A stretch of DNA of 64,000 nt, from positions 75,882,678 through 75,946,677 of the forward strand of contig OX104134.1 in assembly GCA_944470555.2 (NCBI GenBank), given 5' to 3'. Both the position numbers and the translations under genes were made by a program. Source of the stretch: Heterobilharzia americana (taxonomy: Eukaryota; Platyhelminthes; Trematoda; Strigeidida; Schistosomatidae). Below are positions 47,405-59,489 of this stretch, piece after piece; positions within the stretch are counted from its first letter, which is position 1; each line of letters starts with the position of its first letter. The notes under the pieces were generated by a model that was given only the letters and a program-made list of their open reading frames with translations, was not told the DNA's origin and did no database searches.

Positions 47405-47865
47405 GAGTGACTCTAAAAGCCACTGTAGGAATTAGTGATATTACCAAATCTATAAAGATAACTTGTCCAAAAGAAAGTTTTACATGAAATAAAGAAATCT
47501 GGTTGGTCATCGCACTAGTTATTAGGGTGGGCAGTAGAACCACTCGGTCATCTCAGCAGTTTTTAGGGTGGCCTTTGGTTCCACGAGTAACTTCAAGGTC
47601 ACCTTAACAACTGCCGAGATAACCGACTGACTCTAAAACCAACCATAGCAACTGGTGAGGTGACCAAACAGATTTCTTTATTTGTGTGAAACTATCTTCC
47701 ATGCCAAATAACTGAAATCCCATTGGTGATTTCAACAGGGTGAACCTGAGATCCACTCGAGATAACCAATCAGGTATTTTATTTCCCGGAGAACTACCTT
47801 CGCAGCCAAAATACAAAAAACTGACTGGTTATTTCAACAGTCGCTCTGGTAGCCTTAAAAATCAC
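47405..47865. repeat. Degenerate minisatellite with units in both orientations
   Basis: A unit of roughly 35-40 bp (approximate sense CACCCTAAAAACTGCTGAGATGACC) recurs at least six times: near 47,407, 47,600 and 47,630 in one orientation, and near 47,505, 47,545 and 47,825 as reverse complement. A more diverged pair lies near 47,725-47,770. Copies differ at many positions. Confidence 0.6.
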
Positions 47866-47869
47866 TCTG

Positions 47870-50800
47870 GATTCACTCATATTTTTGGTAAGCTCCGTCA
47901 AAATTCAATCATCACCACTATAACCCTAACTGATTAAGATAGGTCTTTCTTTCTCTCTCATAAACGCACACAATTTGTGCATCTTTAATTTTTGGAAACG
48001 TAGAGATTAAGATGTAAACTTTCAAATTATAAAAAGAACGACCTATCTCTAATAAAAAGTGAATTTTAGTAACGATGACCATGCATAGATGGACGTACAT
48101 ATGCACAACATAAAATCCCACTGTTTTTTATGATTGAGGCATAAAAGGAGGTTACTAAAATGAAGTGATGAAAATGGGCACAGTTTATCTGATGGAAAGG
48201 AAATCACCAAATTGCTGGTACTGTTGCTGCTGCTAATAATAATAATAACACTCAGTATATCCAGTTTGTTGATGAGTCATCAATTAAGAGAAACTGCCAA
48301 TAACGACTCCAGTTGAAGTAAGGCAAGTAAATTTGACTGTTTGAAAATAAGGCAGTGCACATGTGTTTAAGATATAAGATTCAAAAGTCTATAAGAGCAA
48401 AATAAAACCCACATCGGATTGGTTATTGTTTAGCTGGATACATTTTTTATGTTATTATCATTCTGACTGAATATATCTAATCTTGTACGTCAGTAAATCA
48501 GATACTTCAGATAAAAATTAATGTTGACGGCTGAGACGATAAGGAATTAAATCATATTTCTGTCTAGCCAAGGATATTCTTCTGATTATGAGTATCAAGT
48601 AATCCATCGAGGTATGTGTATTTATGGTTAAGAATGAAATTGTTTTGAAATAATATGTAACCACTGTGCATTGAATAACTAATTTCTGAGGCACCATCTT
48701 CCTTATGAAACCCTAAGTGAAAGTCCTACATGAGTCTACATGATAGAAATAAGATGGTCTTAAATCCCGATATATAATTTTATGGCGTAATTTCAAAGTT
48801 ATTTTCTAAGACTAGTGACATATTCAGGCAATTACAATTTTGGATACAGCCGAGTTTTTATTAGTTCAATCAGGGTTACCCGTTCATACTTCTCTCTGAA
48901 TTATACTAGGCCAGTATTTTAACTGTATTAGGTGTTCTATGTTCCTAAGAATGTGGGTTAAACAGTCGCGTACCTTGAAACATCACGGTGTTTATTTCAA
49001 ATTTAGTCCCATAATTTCAGGCAAATAAGATAAAAGTATAGCTTCAATCTTTGATATTATTCTCCTATCCAGAGTAAAGTATATCAAATCTGTTCAGGTC
49101 AAGATATACAAAGTTATTCCAAGACAAGCTACAATATACACGCCTAAAGAAAACAGTTCTTTTTGAGGAGATTATTCAAGTATCACTGAGAAGCGTATTA
49201 AGGGGAACAGATAATGGAGTAGGCACGTCAGTATATTTGGTCGATAGATTCAGTTCAGGTTTTAGATCATAAGTTGCTCTTTTCGCTCTTCAAGCTGAAG
49301 ATTTTGGTGAAGCGGAAATGAAAAATATGCATCAGCTAATTTCAGAAGCTCTGTTCTTAAATTCCTGACGTAGAATAATAATCAAACCATCAATACATAA
49401 ACAAGTTTTTCATTTTGTATCAACACTAGTCTGTCAGTGAAACTGTTTACTGAGCTAAATTTAAAATCCATCCATATCAGATTATGGAACTAAATTCACT
49501 TGTTCTACATTTATAAACTGAATAGATACTGAAAGACAAAACATAGCAAACATTAGTCAGTGAAGGGAAACAATCACGTGGACACTGAAAAATACTCGAT
49601 CCCATAAAACAAGAGATGATTAATAAAGATTTATCAAATAATAAATAGTTAACCAATAGTAAAACGAAAGTTATTAGTAGTATGAAGGGTTCTCAATAAT
49701 GCATACTTGTGTTCTTATCACTGTGTTACTTTTAAATGAGAATGTGGCGCATCACTTTCTGCGGCCTGTGCATATACCATTCTTCCTAAGTGAACTATCA
49801 TTCTGTCACTTCTTTCCTCTCCTTAAAAGTTGGTTTCTGTAATGGTTTTAGAAAATTATAGTTGTAAATTTCTTATCCAGTTGCTTACATGCTATGAGAT
49901 AAAGAGTATAATTGTAGATAATAGTCACATAGCAACTGTTCTGATTATGTGAGACTTATTATTAATAAACCTAGATCGGGGACCAGATATTGTGTAAATA
50001 AACTGTAACTGAAGTTAGAATGGAACTTGAGTTAAAATCAGATCCTTAACTAATTTCTTTTTTACTTAGGTGTGAAATGGTACAACTTTGAGTGAAAGTG
50101 ATCACTGTGATGTATCCATGAATACTGACAGGAAACAGAGAAAGGGAGGGGAAAATACACAATTCACTAATGGAGGTAATTGACTAATGAGTAACAGTTA
50201 ACTGGTTTCATGTTTTAAAACGGCAAACATATTTGATCTCTCTTTAAAACCGATCGTGGCTATGTTTCGTATCAGTCAAACCCGAGTCATGTTTAAGTAT
50301 TGAAATAAACAAGTGTTTTATAGTTCTAAATCCTAACTACCCACTTATCTGAAGACAGGTAGCCAATATTACCACTGCCGGTATCTTAAATGTTGCCGTA
50401 TAAGTTCATAGTGGCATTCTAGATTGAAACTGCTAAAGTAAATGTAGAGACTAATCAAAATTACGCTTGAAATTGCTCATTTCATACACCCTTTGAATGG
50501 AATAATGGTCAGTAATGTTGGTCGTGCTACATAAGGTTTACATGACAACATACCGGATACTAGGAGTGAAAATTACACAATAAGTCTGAAATACGAGCTA
50601 CTACACTCAGTTATCATTGTTATTTGTTCCTAATGTTTCAGTCACTGACGCCGTTAAAAGCAGTTAGTTTTCAAGCATTTTACTTATGGCTTTATGCTAA
50701 AATGATAAGCTGAAAACAGCTGAAGATGTAGCAAACCTGTGCTAGTGGGCTTCTTGTGGGGTGGTTTAGTTGTCTACAGAGAGACAGAGAGAGCTGCTGG

Positions 50801-51000
50801 ATCCTATTTCTGAGTAGGTATCAAATTCCATATTATATTTGTTTATGTGATTTATAACACGCAGTGATATGGTATTATTTACTTGATAACCTTACGAGCA
50901 TAAATTGTTGCTCCTAATCACATCAATGTAATCAGTCAACTTTCGACATTTGATTTTTATAGTTATGTCACTTCATATGATTCGTTTTTATTGGTAGTAA
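47870..51000. other. Unassigned AT-rich stretch
   Basis: Contains a GCT/AAT microsatellite at about 48,224-48,249 and no recognisable coding sequence or element over about 3 kb. Confidence 0.45.
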
Positions 51001-51006
51001 AGTTTT

Positions 51007-51480
51007 TCATATCTCTGGTATAGGTGTTGCGTCATTTCTATTACACGTGTTGCGTGTTGATTCAATGAACAAAGATTCAGTAACCAATCTCTCTCTCCAC
51101 CTAATTAAATTCGACCTAAGTGCAGTGGCTTTATCCCACCCTACTTTGTAGTTGTATGTCAACGCATGCATTGCAACAACCGAGTTTCTTTCTAGTTTAT
51201 TGATCTTATTCAGGTCTGTCATTCTATATTTAGCTAAATTCCTATGTTCGGCTATTCTAAATGACCCCGACCGGCTAGTTTAACTGATGTACTTGATCCC
51301 ACAGCCATTCCATGGAATTTGGTGGATTAGATTATTTTGGAATTAAATGGAATTAAATTCTACAGCAGTGCCCAGGTTTTACACCTATATTAATAGGTGT
51401 CAAATTATCTAGTTTGCATCCTTCTACGGAATAGGTCTTCTTTCAAATTCAATTCTCATCCCAAGCCAATCTGACAACTA
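51007..51480 (-). pseudogene. Penelope-like GIY-YIG nuclease C-terminal fragment
   Basis: The minus strand reads IPWNGCGIKYIS, then TSRSGSFRIAEHRN (the GIY-YIG region with the R..EH block, about 51,325-51,230). The open frame 51,222-51,007 continues NSVVAMHALTYNYKVGWDKA and RWRERLVTESLFIESTRN. Loss of the second Tyr-Ile-Gly and a stop after KYIS show decay. This domain normally follows the RT in Penelope-like elements; the PLE RT in this window is 8 kb away on the other strand. Confidence 0.65.
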
Positions 51481-53439
51481 ATACTATTTACGTTGGCCTA
51501 ATCTTTACACTGATTTTCGTTTCCTCTCTTTACTTGCCAAAAGATCTTCATGACAAATACTTTTGTGATATAAATGTAGACTACTCGAAGTAATATCGAA
51601 TAATGGTTGATCGATTCATTTCCATCTAGAGTTCCCATCCAAAGATGTTGGAAAGTATTTATTGCTCAAAAAAGAACTCCATTCTTTCAAGAATCTCTGC
51701 TGATGATGTCTCGAATAAAAGCGATTCCTGTGATTCAAAAGCACCACTTTCACAAAGAAGTCTCCTTTATCCCATAATTATTATCACTTTTGTTACTATA
51801 ATTTCCCTTAGGTTCCTAGTGGAAGATACAAATTCAGTAGCACGTCTCCATTCCACTCTCTCCTATGCAGTCTTTTGAACCTGGCTCCACAACTGCCAAG
51901 AAGCTTTCATTTCTTCCTCACGCCATCTCCTCAATGTCACCCTCAGCTCGGATGACAAATTCGTCACTTCCTATTTGGATAAAACTCGAAGGCTTGACCT
52001 GGCACGTGATGTCCCCGAATGGTCTTTTCAGTGTATGTCCAATCCAATCCATCTCCATACCCATCTGCATACACCTTGGAAGATGGGATCTTAGTTTGTT
52101 CGTTGCCAGTCAGCCAGAGTTCCTTGTTGCTTATTCTTACATTTCTGGCCATCTAATCTTCAATATCGAGTGAACGAAGGCGGGAGTTGTTGATGAATGT
52201 CTGTAGTTTGTTGGAAATGTTTTTCGTAACGAGCCAAGTCTCTCAACCATCACATAGAAGCATTGACTTACTTGACTGAATTAGTGTTGAAAGTGTGGAT
52301 CTTGTTCACACTTTTCGATGAGTGTAGTAGACCTCCACACTGGTTTCAGATTAATGAAGGCCTCTCTTGCTTGCTTTTCCGATCCTGGCTTTCAAATCCT
52401 CATCTGTGCCGCCGACACCGCTGCCACTGCTGCCTGTAGTTGGAACGATGCTGCCTCGCCTGGTTAGGTGAAAGAGACAACTTCCTTTAGATTTCTCTCG
52501 TTCATGGTGATTGGTGCCTCTTGTTGTTGTTGTTGCTGCCATTCCTGTTGCAGGTCCAGTATCTTCATCACCTCTATCTTCTCTAAGTTCATCTGAAAGA
52601 AGTGCCGTCTTCGCTGCCCTGCCTCGCCTCTTCTATCAACTTGTTGGTTTTTGCCTGTAGATCTTCGAGTTTGTGCGACAAGACATTAGACATAAATCAT
52701 CATCGGTGGCGAAATCCAAATCTTCTTCTGGAGTCTTTTCATAGGTCTAGCCAGTGTATGCCCATCTTCTCACAGCTCCTCACAGTTGTCTGTTGCATGA
52801 TCCAGTCGAGTCGACCACAATCAGGAAGTTGATCGATGGTAGTAGGCAGCAGTCTTGTCTTACTCCTATCCCCTGTCTTCACTTCACTTCAAAGGCGTCA
52901 TTGAGCTTTCCATTGTGAATCACTTGGCATGTAGCATCATATAGGAAACAGCTGCTGTTGAATGACGTTGGTAAAAGTTTGTGGCACTAAAACCATAGTG
53001 TTGAAGCAGCTGCCTGCCAAATTACTTGTCAGGGGAGGCTGTCGATAGCCCTCTCAAAATCACTGAAAATGAGGTTCATTTAAGTTCACTGCCATTCTAT
53101 ACTATGTTGAATGATGATGTGTAACGTGGAGCCGCAATTCGATCAGTAAATGAATTTTACTTCCTGTAGCCAGAGAGCCAGCCAGCCTGTTCCAGTAGTA
53201 ATTTTGATTGCAGGTCATCTTTTAGTCTCTCCAGGATGATGCGGCTTAATATTTTGCTTCATTTGTGTGGACAAGTATAGGAGCATGATTCCACTCCAGT
53301 TATCGCAAAGAATCAGCTTACGTCTCACCTCTTTGCGAATTTGACAAGGCATAACTTCTTCTAATCAATCGTCACGTAACTTTCCTTCCTTTCTTCCAAA
53401 CCTTGTGCAATAGTGCTGTGGTGTCAGCATGTCCAATGT

Positions 53440-55200
53440 TGTCTCTGCGTCTGTTTTCAGTGCTTCTGGAGGGATTCCATCTCGTATTACTGCACTCCCG
53501 GATTTCAGCAGTTTGATGGCGTCCAGGATTTCACTTCTGCTTTCGTCGGAGGGCTTGTGTTCACTGATAATTCTGTGGCTGGACTGCTGGTGGTATTTCT
53601 GAACGAGTTGCAGTTGTTGGAGCTGGTCGATTCGAGAGTTTTTGGAAGTGGTCAGCCCATTGTTTCGTTTGTTTCTCCTCTTTAATGGTAACTAGCTTTC
53701 CTTCACTATCTCTCATTGATTTCCCCTGAGTTGATCCCTTCCCGGATAGTATATTGGTTATTCGATATAATGTTGTCAGGTCTCTCCTACCTGCAGCCTG
53801 TTTTGCATCACTTGCAAGTGTGCCGTAGGAGTGTCTTCTGTCTCTCCGTAAACTTTTCTTCACTTCTTTATCCAGTGTAGTGCTTTATAGGTTGTACGCA
53901 GTTACTCTTTTCGTTGTACATCCCTCCACTGAACTGAACTGAACTGAACTGCACTGCACTGCACTGCACTCGTTCATCTTCTGCCTCACCATCTTCCTCT
54001 CCCTCTCTTTCTCCGTCTCCATCCTCTATCAGCTTCCATGTGTCCGTCGAGATCCATTCCTTGTCCTGTCTTACTTCTTCTTCCCTTCCTAACACGGTTA
54101 TTCAGGTTTACTCCCACGTCTCTTTCACATAGTCCCAGTGTTCTTCCACACAGGTTTCCTCTCGGATGTCGCTTAATATCTCCCATTCCATCCTGATGAC
54201 TGACTGACTGAAGTGAAGATGTCCTTTGTAGTTTCGTCCTCCAGTTCAGTTCAGTTCAATTGAGTTCAGTTTCTGTTCTCGGTATTCATCCTCAACTGTG
54301 GTCTATCATCACCAACTTCTTCGTCGAGGCCTTTCAACTTGGTTTTGAAGGTGGGTTCCTTGCACTGGATAGTGAGTGGTGTGAACCACAACCACCAAGT
54401 CTGCTCCCCTTCTTCATCGCATCTTGTGTCCAGTAGGCTGCGTCTCCACTCTCCTCACATTGAGATGAAGTCGATCTGACGTTGACTGCGTAGTGTATCC
54501 ACCATCTGATGAGATCAAATCTGTGTCACTGCCTTGTGAATATTCTTGTGTTTGTACACACTGCCTGACTCCAATCATCAAATCACTAAAAGGGAAGAGA
54601 TCTGCAATAACTTCTCCATTCTCACTCATCATTTCAGTGAGTGCTTATCGACCCATGCACAGTTCTCTTCTTGCGTTGTGTTGTCCGCTCTCAGTTTGGC
54701 TGGCATTCATTTCACCCCACCCATTAGAATTTTGATGTTGCCATCTCGACTGGGGTGGGGTGGGGTCTTGTCCAGTAGTGATGGTAGTTGTCTGTAGAAC
54801 TCCTCCTTCTTCTCTTCATCTGCATTATTTGTAGGTGCATAGTGTAGTGTAGCGTAGCATTGTATGATTGTGACTTTGCTTCCTTTTGATTTGAATCCAT
54901 CTTGCTGTGATGATCGTGATGGTGGAGGAGGAGGAGATTGGTTCTCATTGTGTGAGAGAGAGCCTCTGATGCTCTTGAGCGGAGGACATCATGATAGCCA
55001 CTCCAAAACTCGGTGTGCTCATGGTTGTCGTCTGGGTGATAATATCGGAGTAGATTATTGACTCTCCAGTTGATGGTTTGGAGAGCCCACTTCCATTTCA
55101 TCTGCTTTCACAGATTCCTAGCACCTCTATTCTTTGCCTTATCTTCTCATTTCTTTTGCAATTTGGGCAGCCTTGCCAGTCTGCCAGTCAGCCAGTCAGC
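53440..55200 (-). pseudogene. RTE endonuclease and linker, copy E
   Basis: Readable blocks: WKWALQTINWR and GYHDVLRS frames (55,101-54,724), APTNN-like MHLQIMQMKRRRRS in a shifted frame, VIADLFPFSDLMIGVRQC (54,600 onward), EWISTDTWKLIED (54,060-54,020), RRDLTTLYRITNILSGKGST and KQTKQWADHFQKLSNRPAP. Endonuclease and linker identity is clear, but frameshifts every few hundred bases prevent a product. Confidence 0.85.
53927..53970. repeat. Pentanucleotide repeats inside RTE copy E
   Basis: (TGAAC)n followed by (TGCAC)n in place of coding sequence in the linker. The same tract occurs in copy F at 62,949-62,992, and an ACTGC tract marks the gap edge in copy D. Confidence 0.9.
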
Positions 55201-55539
55201 TTCAAACATTGTTCGGACATTGCATGTTCCCACTCTTACTCTTGCTTTCATCGAGGGAGAGAAGACATATCGGCCGACTGGCTTCCCGAAGGCAGGCTTT
55301 CTTCAACTGGTGTCATTTCGCCTTTCTGATTCCAGCGAGGAATAAGTTTGTTTTTATTTTTTGTATTGTCTTTGTGTTTTGAAGTTTTTTTCACAGTTAG
55401 ATTTGTTTTCCGGAGTATGGTTGCTGGCCTTATGCCCAACCTTCCCTGTTTATCCGGGGTTAGGACCGGCTAGTAACTACTGAACTAGTTTCCCAGGCGA
55501 GGTTTTCACCGGGTTATTCACCTTCAAACATCCTATGCA

Positions 55540-55541
<2 letters not shown>

Positions 55542-55579
<38 letters not shown>
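55542..55579. repeat. (TA)n microsatellite
   Basis: About 19 uninterrupted TA units just beyond the 5' end of RTE copy E. Confidence 0.95.
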
Positions 55580-55583
<4 letters not shown>

Positions 55584-55615
55584 TTAGAGTAAAACTAAGA
55601 TCTGATCAGCAGCTG

Positions 55616-55687
55616 ACTCTCATAGCTTATTTGGTAGGGCATAGGCCCGTTAACCCTCAGATGGCTGGTCATAACCCTACCACGATC
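55616..55687 (+). pseudogene. tRNA-like sequence, possibly tRNA-Asn-derived
   Basis: ATAGCTTATTTGGTAGGGC resembles the D-arm/A box; GGCCCGTTAACCC resembles an anticodon arm with GTT (Asn); GGCTGGTCATAACCCTACC resembles a T-arm but departs from the GGTTCGAAYCC B box. Probably a decayed tRNA or SINE head rather than a working tRNA. Confidence 0.35.
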
Positions 55688-55699
55688 CAGATTTTTGTT

Positions 55700-58600
55700 T
55701 GATCTTCAATCATTATACCATGCCAACAATACTCATCTACCAAGCAATGGCTTTCTTGTACAGATCCTTGTTCAGTTCAAAATATATTCCTACTTTTATG
55801 AGTAATACTTATTTTTTCCATGCCTTCGTCAAGACAATCTCATCACTGTAGACCATTTGTTAGTTAGGTGGGGTGAGGGCAAAAGGAAGAACACATAGCT
55901 GATTGTGAGATGGACAACATAAATCTATAGAATCGTATCAGTAAACTGAAATGGTTAACCTAAGGGTTATGAACAAAATACATACATGCCTAGTAGCATG
56001 GATGGGTGACTTCGCGCCACCAGTTAAACAAGTCTGTTATAACTATGAAGGTCAACTATACAGCTGAACGTCGCTAAACTTTAGGGCGTTCAGGAATTTA
56101 TTTACTGCTAGAAGTAAATAATGCAAAGATGTAAGCAATAATGAAAGTAAGAAAATCAATATAAAGAAAAACTATATTTCATTGAATTTGTGTTCAGTTT
56201 CTTCAGAATATAACACTCGAGTCACTGGTGACTTACGTTATCTATGCACTTAGATAACCTAATGTTGATGAAATAAGTTCACCGATGTCTTTTTGATTAG
56301 TACGGATTTCTCTTTTATAATTCTCGATGGCAATTTGTTTCATCACTACTATAAAATGTTTTAGCACAAGGCACAAAATTACGCTCTACTGAGTACAAAG
56401 TGTTTATAAATCAGCTACTGCACTCACAGATCATCAGACGAAAACCAATATCATACAGTCTACTTCTCATGAATTATTAGACTGTGTTAGTTAAGATTTA
56501 ACAACTCTGATAAGTAATAGGATGAAATATTGCATGGTATATGTGTGATTTTGAGTGATTCAAAGAAATCTACAGGAAGCTTTGAACCTACATTTTACGC
56601 ATTTCGGTGTTCACTCATGAAATAAACCTAGAATTTTAAAGAAAGTATCTCTTCCTTAGAGGTATGAAAGTGCATAATGCAACAAGTCAATTAGAGGTCC
56701 TACCCGAATAGTACATAAACTTAGAAAATGAACATGAAAAGTTATTTGAACAAAGCAGATACATGCATTTTTTTTAAATTACAAATTTCGTGGAATTTCT
56801 AGGTTTGTTAAGTTAGACTTATGCTCAAGATTGCTTCCATAAAGTGAAACCAAGGGTGACGTTGCTTGTATTTTCACGTTTAGTTTGTATTTATAGTTCC
56901 TTTCAGTTTTCGCGAGGTTAAACTGATTATCATCATCTTTACGAGTTAATATTCTTAGAATAGTCATTCTTTTTCCATACTACTAAATATTTCACTTCGT
57001 ATAAGACGTTCTATGGTGATATTATTGGTTTGTGCCACGTATCTCCATCGTATGGGCCAATTATTTGCTTATGATTTTTCAGATAGGTAGGTTTACTCTT
57101 TCCACCTTGTGCATCACATTAAATTGCATTGTACATGGCTTCTCTAATATCATAATATAAAGTAAATTCAATCCTACTCTTGAATATAGAATCTCTTCTA
57201 CCGATGCGGTAATAGTTCGCGCTACTCTAAGGGGATAATGCATACACACATAAACAATTATTTGTCCTTTGTCGTAAAGTGTGCCATTTTAATTGCCATT
57301 TGAAGAGCTTCAAATTGCCTGAGAAATAAGTAAACAAAACGCCAAACAGGATTCATACTGTCCATTCGCTTACCATGTGAATCAAACGTATGCCTAATTA
57401 GGTGTCATAATACTACTTTGTCTAAACATTCCACCTTTCTAGTGAAAAGTAAATACAACATTACACGAAGTTTTGTTTCTAGTTTGAATATAATAAACCT
57501 TTCAATTTTGTTGACAGTGTATCGGATTGGCATTTTCATGAAAAAGCTGCGTGAAAATTCCAAACCAAAATATCTGAAAGAACCTTTCTAAACTGTTAAG
57601 AACAGACTTGTTTAAATTGGAGGTCAGACAGTGAAAACAAATTTTTTTTCTTAGGTCTGTTATTGCTTAATGTCTGTTGTTTTTCTTTTGTGAGATTGAA
57701 AAATGTATTCGATCTCTTGACAATAGTGTGTCAATTTTCTCCTCAAAATATAACGCATATATTTCAAGGAATTCAAAACACATTTACATCAATTTTGTAC
57801 TTATACGTATGAGAAAACAGGATAGATTTCTGGTCATCATCACTCTCAGTTAAACCTTTGTACCTTGACCGTAGAATCCGTACCTTCAGAAGAAATGTAT
57901 ATATTTCACTTGTGAAGACACTGAAGGTTTTTAGGAAAACTGCATTCATTCTAACAAAAGGAAGGATGGTATCGTAACCCAAAATATTGCGAACAGGATT
58001 TTGGAAATAAGAGTTTTGGTTGGTTAACTGAACTGAGTTACGACTTGACTGAATTTTTATTGCTGACACGAAAAACGCCTTATGATGCAAGTCCTCACAG
58101 AACTATTATAGGATTGAATAACTGGCCAGTAAATAGTTATCTTGTGATAAAAAGAAACCTTCTGATACTTTAATTAGCCAAAATAAAATATACTTGGTCT
58201 ATTTTGAAGGTGCAGATGTTTTTATTCCTGGTGTACCATCAGTAGTACATCCTAGTGCGAACCCTTGAGAACATTTCGAAAATACCTGATTGACTGAACA
58301 ACCTTATGTTTTAGCTTTTGTCGGTTCGTGCTTATTGCAGATCTTCATTTAGGATTAAGCATTCCAGATTACTGAGATCGCTGATACGTTTTCTTTTGAT
58401 GTTGACTGCTTTAGCATTCTCTTTTGAGTAATTCTCTCTTTGTTTTATATTTCCATCCTAATTAGTGTGACCAAGTAAATGAGATACCAGTAACTAGCAT
58501 AGACCTTTTATATAGTCCAATCGTTTCATAGATTTCCTGGAAGCTGTTAAGATTTCTGTTTTCGTCGGGGAAGAATTATACATTTCATTAGGAATTGTTT

Positions 58601-58770
58601 AGGAAATCTCCTTTTAATAAATGTGTTGAGTATGCTAGAAAGTGGACCAACCTATTACTTTAATTGTTTCAAGGATTCCCTGTTTGAAATAGGTGTACTT
58701 TAATCCTACACCCAACCGTTTCCATCAACAAGAAATTTATGAATTAGGATGAACCTTTGAGACAGTCAGT
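55700..58770. other. Unassigned AT-rich spacer
   Basis: Inside the loop of the RTE inverted repeat. The 105-residue minus frame 57,773-58,090 and others show no recognised domain. No repeat or RNA gene was identified. Confidence 0.45.
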
Positions 58771-58779
58771 TACTACCAA

Positions 58780-59480
58780 CATGGAACGTGGTATTACCTC
58801 ACAACGCTTCAAGATTTCAAAACTCACCCAGTACTTCAAAATACAAGGCAGGAAGGGGAAAGAAAACAAGAGGAAAAAATGCATTTAAAAGCCTCAAAAA
58901 TTCATAGGAAGTGGAAAGTGAATAATGAAGTGTCAAATAACGATTAGGATGAAGCCAATATGTGAATTTATCTGTACCATTGTGGCTGATTCTCAGCCAC
59001 ATCACCTACAGTCTCCAACCACTTATTTTGATTGTCACACGAACTCTAAGTGGGAAGTCGACATTTTTCTAATTGGCACAGATAATTCGTGAGAACGCTC
59101 ATGGATTGATGCTTCGGTCTCATACGACCAACTTTAGTTTTTTTTCAAATCTCACCCTACTCAATGTAACATTGCACCAGGGGGCAAACTATGATGAGGC
59201 ATATGTTATTCTTCACCTAAAACCCTACACCTCACCTCTACGTGACCAACCTTGTGGCACCAGGATACGGCACATCGTGTGAAGGTGATGGTAATTAAGC
59301 ACCTCAAGTCTGTTAATTTCATTTCCCCTCATTGACCAAATTTCACAGCCATGTAGTAAAAGAGAGTAAACTGCAGTGCAGTACACTGGGTCCTTAATAG
59401 CTGACTGGATATCATGGTGGTACCGTAAATGGCGTAATTTAGTGAAGGCCAAGCAAACGTTTTGTATCTTAGAAGAGGTT
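58780..59480 (-). pseudogene. Non-LTR RT C-terminal fragment (second RTE-like family)
   Basis: The minus frame 59,452-59,225 reads AFTKLRHLRYHHDIQSAIKD, then VYCTAVYSLLLHGCEIWSMR and NYHHLHTMCRI, the conserved C-terminal region of schistosome endonuclease-RT proteins (VY.a.VRS.LLYG.E.W). After a deleted and frameshifted part, WLETVGDVAENQPQWYR-stop at about 59,015-58,965 matches the usual C-terminus of that family. It differs from the SR2-like copies, so a second family is present. Confidence 0.7.
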
Positions 59481-59489
59481 CATCGTCCA

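Larger units (their letters stand above)
53187..55486 (-). repeat. 2.3-kb inverted repeat, left arm
   Basis: Reverse complement of 61,433-63,732. Over 53,561-55,486 every position x pairs with 116,919-x with no net indel, and only scattered substitutions are seen (for example in 55,230-55,300 and near 54,024). A 1-bp offset appears before 53,188. Confidence 0.93.
51770..55503 (-). mobile_element. RTE copy E (minus), left arm of an inverted pair
   Basis: 5' UTR at about 55,503 (AACCTCGCCTGG, as in copy B), endonuclease (about 55,200-54,500), linker (54,300-53,440), RT (53,440-52,350), C-terminal tail (52,152 to about 51,790) and an AT-rich tail near 51,780. About 3.7 kb, longer than copy B because of many 4-5-nt tandem expansions. 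The endonuclease catalytic block has the same 5-nt insertion as copies B and F, and the RT catalytic box reads FATDDD (52,715-52,697). Confidence 0.9.

Noticed and set aside
55542..55579. (TA)n tract as a promoter TATA region
   Set aside because: A simple microsatellite; no gene starts nearby.
57773..58090. 105-residue minus frame
   Set aside because: No domain recognised and no supporting context; length is unremarkable in 64 kb of AT-rich DNA.
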